Assembly (NCBI GenBank): GCA_029268085.1
Contig: JAJUHD010000122.1
Span: 1 to 7,741, forward strand
DNA from: Bacillota bacterium
GTDB taxonomy: Bacteria; Bacillota; Clostridia; Oscillospirales; Oscillospiraceae
Direction: 5' to 3'
Length of the DNA stretch: 7,741 bases
This document shows, piece by piece, positions 1 to 6,028 of the stretch. The notes beneath the pieces were generated by a model. That model made no database searches. It worked only from the letters and a program-made list of their open reading frames with translations, and was not told where the DNA came from. Every line of letters begins with the position of its first letter. The first letter of the stretch is position 1. The translations under genes were made by a program, and so were the position numbers.

Positions 1-2067
1 GAGCACATGGCTTTCATTATCGGAGCATACATATTGGAGCTTGACGCGAACCCACATAACGCTCCCGTTTTCAAACAGCCATGGGTATTCAAGCTCCACT
101 TCGCTCTTTCGCTCCACAGCCTGTTCAAATGAATCCCGGAGCTTCTTCCTGTCCTCATCGGAAACGTGCCTGCTTGCTATTCTGCCGACATTTTCGATGG
201 CCGGTTCAAAACCGAAAAGCTCAATGAAGGCCTTGTTGAACCGGAGTGTCTCGCAGATGCCGTGAGAAAATTCATAAACAGCTATCGGCTGTATAATGTT
301 TATGAATATCTGCTCGGCATGGGGGTTTGCAGACCAGATGGAGTCGAGTACGAAAGCCTTTTTCGAAGGCTTCTCCAGCATTTGCTGTTCAAAGCTCTGC
401 CCGCTGATAAGCTTTTCAAACTCATCGACCGGCATCGGACGGGCAAAAAAGTAGCCCTGAGCGTAATCGCAGCCTATGCTCTGGAGAAATTCCTTCTGCT
501 CCAGAGTTTCTACGCCCTCGACTATAACAGGGAGGTTAAGCCGGTCGGCAAGCCGGATAACGGAGGAGAGGATGCGCTCGCTGCGGCTGTCTGACTCGCC
601 TGTGGGCAGAAACTTCATATCGATTTTCAGAATATCGACATCTATGTCCTTGAGGGTGTTGAGCGATGAATAGCCGCTTCCGAAATCGTCCATCAGTATA
701 ACAAAGCCTCTTCGCTGCAGCTCGCTTATCGTTTTTTTCATCTGGTGCGGGTTGTCCATATAGGAGGACTCAGTTATCTCAAGATTCAGAAGCTTGGGCG
801 GGAGTCCGTATTTATCGAGAAGCTCGGTGAGCGTATCAACAAGATGCGGGTTATACATATTGGCGCGGGACACGTTGACTGATATCGGCATCGGGATAAT
901 GCCCGCGTCCGTCCATTTTCGCAAAAGTATACAGACTTGCTCCCATATATAGTAATCCAGTTTTCCGATAAAGCCGTTGGTTTCAAAAACCGGAATAAAC
1001 TGATCTGGCGGTATAATGCCTCTTTCCGGATGCTTCCATCTTACAAGGGCCTCTGCGCCGATCGGCGTATTTGAGCGCAGGGCGTATTTCGGCTGGAAAT
1101 ATACCACGAACTGCCCGCTGTCCAGCGCGCCCTGCATCTCGTTTATTATCCGCTGCTCGTTGAGCAGCGCCTCGCCCATACTTTCATCATAATACCCGAT
1201 GTAGGTCATGTATTTGTTTTTGCATTTACTCGCTGCCATGGAAGCGCGTTCGTACATCGATTCCACCGATGTCGAATTGTTTTTGACAATGTATACACCG
1301 AAGGTAGGTTCTATGTAATAGTTGTGGTTATAGCCTGAAAGGAGCTTTACAACCCTTTTTACTGTCTTTTCGATATCGATGAACCTTTTCGGCCCGCAAA
1401 AGCAGACGACATCCGGCTCGATTCTGCCGTAAGTGCAGATCGGAATGCCCTCGGCAAAGAGACGAATGGTTTGCGCTACAAATTTAAGAAGATTATTGCC
1501 CTCTTCCTCGCCGAAAAGAGCGTTAATAAGGCGGAAACGCTCGATGTCGAAGCGGATGAACATAAACTGTTCCTCCGGATAGCTGTCAAGCATCAGGCGC
1601 GTTTCGGAGAAAAATTTCGGTCTGTTGTACAGCCCGGTAAGCGCATCATGGGCCGACATATATTGAAGCTGCTCAAACGAATTGAGCAGACTCCTGCTGA
1701 TTATATTTTTAAGGCGCAGCTTGAGCGTGTTTGAATCGAAAGGCTTATGGATAAAGTCCCATGCGCCGAGCTCAAGGCACATGGCTTCTCCGTTATTTTT
1801 TTTGTCCGATGTGAGCACAAGGACGGGAAGGTTCTGAAATTTCTCAGTCCCCGAATATATCCGCAGAAATTCATATCCGTCCATGACGGGCATAATAAGA
1901 TCCAAAATTATGCATGCCAATTCGGAATGGCGCTTTTCCAGCGTTTGCAGGGCTTCCTTTCCGTTTCCGGCTTCAAGAACCTCATAAGTGTCGGAAAGCA
2001 GCTTTGATATCATTATCCTGTTAAAAGCATTGTCGTCTACGACCAGAATTTTTTTCTTTGGAAGCAT
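1..2067 (-). CDS. Response regulator with degenerate GGDEF, active-type EAL and C-terminal PAS-like domain (partial, 3' end outside window)
   Basis: Probable cytoplasmic cyclic-di-GMP phosphodiesterase regulated by phosphorylation. The 689 visible residues run open to the left edge. Residues 1-125 are a receiver domain: acidic D11 and D12, phosphoacceptor D56 (in LDLIMP), T86/S87 and K108 (HKPF). Residues 135-292 have the GGDEF fold (DALTGLYNR at 141-149), but the signature is EPDVV at 217-221, so cyclase activity is unlikely. Residues 303-556 are an EAL domain with the expected catalytic residues: E339 (EALVRW), N398, E430 and E433 (EITES), D460-D461 (DDFGSGYSS), K481, E517 (EGVE) and Q537 (QGYFFARP). 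From about 590 the sequence looks like a PAS domain (FNKAFIELFGFEP). The ATG at 2065-2067 follows GGGGGGTGA at 6-base spacing. No cognate histidine kinase is visible. No transmembrane helix is seen. The family call is firm; the hydrolase activity is inferred from residues, and the role of the PAS region is unknown. Confidence 0.93.
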   Translation of the reverse strand, partial: MLPKKKILVVDDNAFNRIMISKLLSDTYEVLEAGNGKEALQTLEKRHSELACIILDLIMPVMDGYEFLRIYSGTEKFQNLPVLVLTSDKKNNGEAMCLELGAWDFIHKPFDSNTLKLRLKNIISRSLLNSFEQLQYMSAHDALTGLYNRPKFFSETRLMLDSYPEEQFMFIRFDIERFRLINALFGEEEGNNLLKFVAQTIRLFAEGIPICTYGRIEPDVVCFCGPKRFIDIEKTVKRVVKLLSGYNHNYYIEPTFGVYIVKNNSTSVESMYERASMAASKCKNKYMTYIGYYDESMGEALLNEQRIINEMQGALDSGQFVVYFQPKYALRSNTPIGAEALVRWKHPERGIIPPDQFIPVFETNGFIGKLDYYIWEQVCILLRKWTDAGIIPMPISVNVSRANMYNPHLVDTLTELLDKYGLPPKLLNLEITESSYMDNPHQMKKTISELQRRGFVILMDDFGSGYSSLNTLKDIDVDILKIDMKFLPTGESDSRSERILSSVIRLADRLNLPVIVEGVETLEQKEFLQSIGCDYAQGYFFARPMPVDEFEKLISGQSFEQQMLEKPSKKAFVLDSIWSANPHAEQIFINIIQPIAVYEFSHGICETLRFNKAFIELFGFEPAIENVGRIASRHVSDEDRKKLRDSFEQAVERKSEVELEYPWLFENGSVMWVRVKLQYVCSDNESHVL

Positions 2068-2132
2068 CTGTTTTCACCCCCCAAAAAATTAAGGGATTCG
2101 TCAATATTCGATACTATATGCCAATTTATTAC

Positions 2133-2161
2133 ATTATATCACACCATAAAATCAGCGTAAA
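2133..2161 (-). promoter_or_regulatory. Sigma-A type promoter of the REC-GGDEF-EAL gene
   Basis: On the minus strand, TTTACG (2156-2161) is a -35 box matching TTGACA at 4 of 6 positions. It is followed by a 17-base spacer and a perfect TATAAT -10 box (2133-2138). Transcription would start near 2126, leaving a leader of about 60 bases before the ATG at 2067. No other good match lies in this gap. Confidence 0.65.
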
Positions 2162-2178
2162 TGTACAAATAACATAAC

Positions 2179-2205
2179 AAATATGTCCAAATATTGGGCA
2201 TATTT
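2179..2205. promoter_or_regulatory. 27-bp inverted repeat upstream of the EAL-gene promoter, candidate activator site
   Basis: Two 12-base arms (2179-2190 and 2194-2205) are complementary at 11 of 12 positions around a 3-base centre. The centre lies about 66 bases upstream of the inferred transcription start, which suits an upstream activator site. The heptamer ACAAATA also occurs at 2165-2171 and 2177-2183, with CCAAATA at 2187-2193, spaced 12 and 10 bases apart. On either strand no T-run directly follows the repeat, so it is a poor terminator. The binding protein is unknown. Confidence 0.4.
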
Positions 2206-2240
2206 TAAGCGCAAACTGCAATATTGAGAAAACAGAAGAA

Positions 2241-2267
2241 GGCGGGAAACCTAAATGGCTTCCCGCC
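2241..2267 (-). terminator. Rho-independent terminator of the GntR-ABC operon
   Basis: An 8-bp stem GGCGGGAA/TTCCCGCC (2241-2248 with 2260-2267) is extended by two pairs after one A-C mismatch, closing a 5-base loop. On the minus strand it is followed by a pyrimidine-rich, T-rich tail (TTCTTCTGTTTTCTC). It begins 8 bases after the permease stop codon, as expected for the end of that operon. Confidence 0.75.
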
Positions 2268-2275
2268 TCTATCAT

Positions 2276-2998
2276 TTACTTGGCCTCTCTGATATTTGCT
2301 TTCCGCAGCAGCAGCCAGTCTATGATGCCGAAGAGCGCAGCAGTGAGAAGGAAGAACATGATAAAATTGAAAGGGGCGGAATCGATCCAATTGATAAGAG
2401 GATTCAAATTTACACCCATTCTATGCAATATGATTGGAACGATGTTTATAAGAAGCGGTATGGAAACGGCAACAATAATTGTCCAGACCTTGTTCAGCCG
2501 CCAGAACATCAGGGAGAAAAACATTCCGAACAGGCATGCGCAGAATAACAGACTGGTGTTTACCAGCGCGCTCAGAACGTGCTGCCCGAAGGTCAGTGTT
2601 GCTGCCTCCGCCCCTACATAAATAAGCTGATATATATCGGCCACAAACAAGTTGGAATTGTCGGCCCAAAGCGTTTGTGCGGTACCCGTAAGCAGTTCGC
2701 CCGCAATGGCCAGGATTGCGGAAGCTGACAAAACGGCCAAAAGCTCGCTGATAAAGGATGTGCGGCGTGAAACTCCGTATTGCAGGCAGAGTCTCAAATC
2801 GCTGCGGATATTGACGATGCCCATCACGAACAGGAAGATTGTTGCAGTAAGGCTGTAGCCTGTAAAGCTGACTTTGGAGTTACCGCTGATAGAAATGAAC
2901 GCCGCAATAATAACTATAATTATAAGATATATGACAAAGGCGTTTTTTAAAAAGTTGCTGAACTGATATTTGAAAGCCGGGCTGATATTCATTTTCAT
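2276..2998 (-). CDS. ABC-2 type transporter permease, six transmembrane helices
   Basis: Membrane subunit of an ABC transporter, 240 residues, partner of the ATPase encoded immediately upstream. Six hydrophobic segments are visible at about residues 20-37, 48-65, 84-104, 140-166, 171-191 and 207-231. The cytoplasmic loop at 66-81 (DLRLCLQYGVSRRTSF) resembles the coupling region of ABC-2 permeases, where a 'GxSR' motif is common. The ATG overlaps the ATPase stop codon in an ATGA arrangement (4 bases shared), so translation is probably coupled, and AGGAGG lies 10 bases upstream. The substrate cannot be read from sequence. Transporters led by YtrA-like GntR regulators often export or respond to cell-wall-active antibiotics and peptides, which is the likely setting here. 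There is no close family signature for a named permease, so no symbol is given. Confidence 0.85.
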   Translation of the reverse strand: MKMNISPAFKYQFSNFLKNAFVIYLIIIVIIAAFISISGNSKVSFTGYSLTATIFLFVMGIVNIRSDLRLCLQYGVSRRTSFISELLAVLSASAILAIAGELLTGTAQTLWADNSNLFVADIYQLIYVGAEAATLTFGQHVLSALVNTSLLFCACLFGMFFSLMFWRLNKVWTIIVAVSIPLLINIVPIILHRMGVNLNPLINWIDSAPFNFIMFFLLTAALFGIIDWLLLRKANIREAK

Positions 2999-3849
2999 TT
3001 TCTGTCTTCCTCCTCCATCAAGCTGATAAAATAGTCCTGAAGATTTAATGCTGAGGCCTCCAGACCCTCCGGCAGCGTGTCTCGGCGGCCCTGCACGCAG
3101 GCTGTTTTCAGTCCGCCGAGAACATTGGCGGACAGCACATGCTTTCCTTCAATATATTTATCGACCAGACCGGCGGGGCCTGACACAGAGTAGGCGTTTG
3201 CCGTCAGCTCCTCTCTCGGACTGTCCTTCAGGATCCTGCCGTTGCGGATGATGACGGCATGCTCGATCAGATCCGCAGCCTCGGCTATCAGATGAGTGGA
3301 AATTATAATCGTACAGGGGCGCTCGGCATATTTCTCCAGCAGGATGCGATAGAACATATCTCGGTGCTGCGCATCCAGCCCGAGCACAGGCTCGTCAAAA
3401 ATCAGATACGGCGTATTTACGGAAAGGCCCAGTATCAGCCGGAAAATCGAGGAGTAGCCGGTTGACAGCGCCTTTATTTTCTTCTTTGTGTTCAATCCGA
3501 ATTTCTGCGCAAGCTTTTCGGCGTATTCGCGGTCGAAATCCGGATAGAACAGCTCCGCCGTATCAAAGGCCATTTTGACCTTCATGTCTTCCGGAAACAT
3601 ATTCTGCTCGGCTACCAGAAAGATTTTGCCAAGCGCCTTGTCGTTGTTCGCAATAGGCTCGCCGTCTATCGTTATCGTTCCCTCCGTGGGGTACTGACGT
3701 CCGGTCAGAATGCTCAGCAGAGTTGTCTTGCCTGCTCCGTTGTTCCCTAAAAGCCCGTATATCCTGCCGTTGCCCAATGTCAAGGTCACCTGATCAAGTG
3801 CGCGGGTATCGCCAAAGTCCTTTGTGATGTTTTTGATTTCAATCGACAT
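2995..3849 (-). CDS. ABC transporter ATP-binding protein, YtrB/BcrA-like
   Basis: Nucleotide-binding subunit, 284 residues, powering the permease encoded downstream. Motifs in order are Walker A GNNGAGKTT (35-43), Q-loop Q82, signature region LSTGY (128-132), Walker B YLIFDEP (148-154), D-loop GLD (157-159) and switch histidine H186 in STH. The signature departs from LSGGQ, a variation that I associate with this GntR-linked subgroup; the remaining catalytic residues, including E153, are intact, so ATP hydrolysis is expected. Residues from about 210 form the C-terminal extension seen in drug-exporter ATPases. The ATG at 3847-3849 lies 11 bases inside the end of the GntR gene and is preceded by AGAGGA at about 8-base spacing. 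Overlaps on both sides indicate one operon. The substrate is unknown. Confidence 0.92.
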   Translation of the reverse strand: MSIEIKNITKDFGDTRALDQVTLTLGNGRIYGLLGNNGAGKTTLLSILTGRQYPTEGTITIDGEPIANNDKALGKIFLVAEQNMFPEDMKVKMAFDTAELFYPDFDREYAEKLAQKFGLNTKKKIKALSTGYSSIFRLILGLSVNTPYLIFDEPVLGLDAQHRDMFYRILLEKYAERPCTIIISTHLIAEAADLIEHAVIIRNGRILKDSPREELTANAYSVSGPAGLVDKYIEGKHVLSANVLGGLKTACVQGRRDTLPEGLEASALNLQDYFISLMEEEDRK

Positions 3850-4213
3850 CTTTAAATCCTCTCTCTATCATGTCTGCAAGCTCGGAAGCTGTCAGCCCCA
3901 GGTTTTTTGCCTCATGCACAAGTTTTTCGATATAATCGTGGTAGAAAAGGTCACGCCTCTGAGATTTCAGCTTTTCCTTTGCCCCGGCTGCAACAAACAT
4001 ACCCAACCCTCTTTTCTTATACAGAAGTCCCGCATCCACCAGCAGGTTAATTCCCTTTAACGCGGTCGCGGGGTTGATTTTATAAGTCACGGAATACTCG
4101 GTTATGGACGGAACCTGACTTTCCTCCGGATAAGCACCGGAGAGTATTCCTTCCTCCAGCTTTTCCGCAAGCTGGAGGAAAATCGGCCGTTCTTCATGGA
4201 AGGTCAACTTCAC
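3839..4213 (-). CDS. GntR family transcriptional regulator, YtrA subfamily
   Basis: Probable autorepressor of the three-gene operon, 124 residues. An N-terminal winged helix-turn-helix spans about residues 10-75 (RPIFLQLAEKL, then VPSITEYSVTYKINPATALKGINLLVDAGLL in two parts, wing KKRGLGMFV). The remaining 50 or so residues are the short helical dimerisation tail typical of YtrA proteins; a large ligand-binding domain is absent. The chosen start is GTG at 4211-4213, because it gives the usual family beginning (M-x-x-x-F, then four residues, PI). However, AGGAGG lies only one base from this GTG and seven bases from an in-frame TTG at 4205-4207, so the true start may be two codons later. The gene leads the operon and sits directly downstream of a strong promoter and a palindrome it could bind. 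The inducing signal is unknown. Confidence 0.9.
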   Translation of the reverse strand: MKLTFHEERPIFLQLAEKLEEGILSGAYPEESQVPSITEYSVTYKINPATALKGINLLVDAGLLYKKRGLGMFVAAGAKEKLKSQRRDLFYHDYIEKLVHEAKNLGLTASELADMIERGFKDVD

Positions 4214-4230
4214 TCCTCCTCTAAGTTTGT

Positions 4231-4256
4231 TGGTTAGTTAGTATAGTAATTAACCA
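4231..4256. promoter_or_regulatory. Palindromic operator, probable GntR/YtrA-type binding site
   Basis: This is a 26-base palindrome with no central gap: arms 4231-4243 and 4244-4256 are complementary at 11 of 13 positions, with outer half-sites TGGTTA and TAACCA. It lies from about +1 to +26 of the inferred transcript of the GntR gene, so binding would block transcription. A second inverted repeat, TGTTGGT (4228-4234) and ACCAACA (4261-4267), brackets it and reaches into the -10 box. Assignment to the adjacent regulator is inferred from position and symmetry. Confidence 0.65.
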
Positions 4257-4263
4257 CAGCACC

Positions 4264-4292
4264 AACATACCATTAATATAATCCATTGTCAA
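4264..4292 (-). promoter_or_regulatory. Sigma-A type promoter of the GntR-ABC operon
   Basis: On the minus strand a perfect -35 box TTGACA (4287-4292) is separated by exactly 17 bases from TATGTT (4264-4269, 4 of 6 matches to TATAAT). Transcription would start near 4257, immediately before the palindrome at 4231-4256, and about 44 bases before the GTG codon. Confidence 0.75.
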
Positions 4293-4359
4293 GAGTAAAT
4301 TTAAAAAAGTTGCACAAATATCTATTTCCTTCATCAGTCAGTATTACTCTCTTGTTTTT

Positions 4360-4389
4360 TTGACATTTTCATGGAATTATATATATAAA
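4360..4389 (+). promoter_or_regulatory. Candidate sigma-A promoter of the chemoreceptor gene
   Basis: A perfect TTGACA (4360-4365) is followed after 18 bases by TATAAA (4384-4389), or after 16 bases by TATATA (4382-4387). The region is very AT-rich, so the exact -10 box is uncertain. I saw no convincing motility sigma factor (SigD) site of the form TAAA then GCCGATAT. Confidence 0.5.
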
Positions 4390-4533
4390 TATGTAATTTA
4401 TACCTGAAAAGCCCAAAAATTCCCGGCTTAATATAGAGAGATCAGCTTTACGCATTTTTTGATGGCGATTTTGTTGTTTTTCGCCGTTTGCTTTTGTTGA
4501 ACGCATCTGATAAATGAAGGGAATGATATTACA
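4390..4533 (+). other. Long leader upstream of the chemoreceptor gene, no recognised riboswitch
   Basis: If the promoter at 4360-4389 is used, the transcript has a leader of roughly 140 bases. It contains two short possible hairpins: AAGCC/GGCTT (4409-4413 with 4425-4429) and GGCGA/TCGCC (4464-4468 with 4481-4485), the latter extendable by wobble pairs and followed by a T-rich stretch. The hexamer ACGCAT occurs twice (4450-4455, 4501-4506). None of this matches the c-di-GMP riboswitch motifs I know. The rest of the divergent gap (4293-4359) is AT-rich and holds no gene that I can see. Confidence 0.3.
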
Positions 4534-5976
4534 ATGCAGAAGCTGCATAAAATCAATGTAATCGTACTATGGATTTGCGGATTGTCATTAATCGCTTTTT
4601 TAACAGTTTCAAGCGGCTGGAGCGACTATACTATAAAAAGCGACCTAGGCATGGCAATCGGTCTCGCTATTATCACAATTCTTTATTTTTCAAAAGCAAA
4701 TGATATAATAAAGGGCAGCGGTATTACTGTCATTATAGCTCTCGGATGTCTGACTGTTTCTATCGTGCAGGGAGGAAACGCCTCAACCTTTATCCTTTCT
4801 TTTATAATGATGGGAATGGCTTTGCTTTATTTCAACAAAACGATTATCATTACATATCTCGCGATTTACATACCGGTCTGTATTGTCGCCGGCATTATAA
4901 ATCCGGAATATATTGCCGGTCCCGGAGGAACGGTTAAGCTATGCATGGAGAGTATATTCGCCTATACTATTGTCGGAACTCTGATGTTTATAGCAACAAG
5001 CCGCGGAGGAAGGCTTATTGCTTCTTCTAACAAAATGTTAAGCAAAATCAAAGCCGATGCCAAAACAACCGGCAACGTTATCCAGCAGCTGAACGTTTCC
5101 ATGGAAGAGAGCTCGCAGAACATCGGCAATCTCTCCGAGCAGATTCAGGGCATCAGCGACGCCACATACGAAATGGAGACCTTAACAAAGGCAATGAACG
5201 ATTCGGCGTCCGCGCTGAGCTCACTGGTTTCCGATACCGTTACCGCGCTCAGCCAGAACGTGCAGCTTAACGAGGAAATGGAAAAGAAATTTGAGGAGGT
5301 CGGAGCCGCTGTCAGAAACGGCAGCGACGGCGCGGCCCATGTTAAAGCAACACTGGATTCCATGAAAGAAACGGTACTGGCGGCAGGCGAAGCGACTGAA
5401 ATTCTTCTCGGCAAGATTTCCTCCGTAAATACAATCCTTAAAGAAATCAACAAGATAACGATGAGGACAAATATGCTCTCTATCAACGCCTCGATCGAAG
5501 CGGCAAAGGCCGGAGAGCATGGAAAGGGTTTTTCTGTCGTTGCCAATGAAATCAAAAGCCTTGCTGATGAAAGCAGCGAATCTTCGAAAAGCATTCAGCA
5601 GATCATTACCGAGCTGTCTGTGCAGGTAGACGACGTCGCGACAAAAACAGCCGCCGGAACCAAATCTGCGATTGCGGGCATGGACAGCATGGAAAAGCTG
5701 CTTGTAACGCTGAATGAGATCAAAAATGCCAACGATGTGGCCGCAAACGTGGTTTTGAAGGAAACGCAGACCAACGGCGTCGTCAACAGCAAATTCGAAA
5801 TCGTGTCCACCGAACTTAACAATCTTATCGGCAACGTTCTGAATATAAGCAAAGCTATTGAATCCGTATCGGCGGATATCCACAAGCAGAATGCCTCGAT
5901 CAAAAATGTAAACGCTGAAATAGGCAAAATGAAAGCTGTCACCTTGAGCTTGAACAGAAGCGAGGAATTGGAGTAA
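4534..5976 (+). CDS. Methyl-accepting chemotaxis protein with polytopic membrane domain, no extracellular sensor
   Basis: Chemoreceptor-like signalling protein, 480 residues. About six hydrophobic segments occupy the first third (roughly 8-26, 38-52, 62-79, 84-100, 104-122, 138-154). No extracellular ligand domain lies between them, and no recognisable HAMP follows them. From about 165 to the end is a long antiparallel coiled-coil signalling domain. Its hairpin tip (about 308-340) keeps most contact residues for CheA and CheW: by alignment with E. coli Tsr, N313 is N376, N318 is N381, E322 is E385 and K325 is R388. The usual Q before TN is R311 and the usual F is M310. Each arm is about 157 residues. 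No C-terminal CheR-binding pentapeptide is present. The ATG follows AAGGGA at 11-base spacing; the upstream ATGs at 4514 and 4523 are out of frame. No che or flagellar gene is nearby, so the partner pathway is unknown. The signal may be membrane-soluble or a membrane state. Confidence 0.92.
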   Translation: MQKLHKINVIVLWICGLSLIAFLTVSSGWSDYTIKSDLGMAIGLAIITILYFSKANDIIKGSGITVIIALGCLTVSIVQGGNASTFILSFIMMGMALLYFNKTIIITYLAIYIPVCIVAGIINPEYIAGPGGTVKLCMESIFAYTIVGTLMFIATSRGGRLIASSNKMLSKIKADAKTTGNVIQQLNVSMEESSQNIGNLSEQIQGISDATYEMETLTKAMNDSASALSSLVSDTVTALSQNVQLNEEMEKKFEEVGAAVRNGSDGAAHVKATLDSMKETVLAAGEATEILLGKISSVNTILKEINKITMRTNMLSINASIEAAKAGEHGKGFSVVANEIKSLADESSESSKSIQQIITELSVQVDDVATKTAAGTKSAIAGMDSMEKLLVTLNEIKNANDVAANVVLKETQTNGVVNSKFEIVSTELNNLIGNVLNISKAIESVSADIHKQNASIKNVNAEIGKMKAVTLSLNRSEELE

Positions 5977-6028
5977 CGCCGATCCAGATCATGCTCCGGG
6001 GTTCAATATGCCGCAGACAGGAGAAAAG

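Noticed and set aside
166..594. 142-residue plus-strand reading frame inside the EAL gene, along with others at 41-265, 1471-1734 and 1747-2007
   Set aside because: They lie antisense to a continuous 689-codon gene with all family motifs, have no family features and are explained as shadow frames.
2179..2205. Reading the 27-bp inverted repeat as a terminator
   Set aside because: The stem is AT-rich, the T-run is missing on the relevant strand, and a better terminator already lies at 2241-2267.
4401..4500. Possible cyclic-di-GMP riboswitch before the chemoreceptor gene
   Set aside because: The GACGCAAAGC-type core of class I and the known class II core are absent; only short unrelated hairpins are seen.
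5221..5883. 220-residue minus-strand reading frame opposite the chemoreceptor
   Set aside because: It is antisense to the coiled-coil domain, has no recognisable motif, and the plus-strand frame has clear chemoreceptor motifs.
6008..6028. Earlier ATG of the phosphatase gene
   Set aside because: No ribosome binding site precedes it, whereas AGGAG is well placed for the ATG at 6029 and the longer form adds a non-conserved tail.
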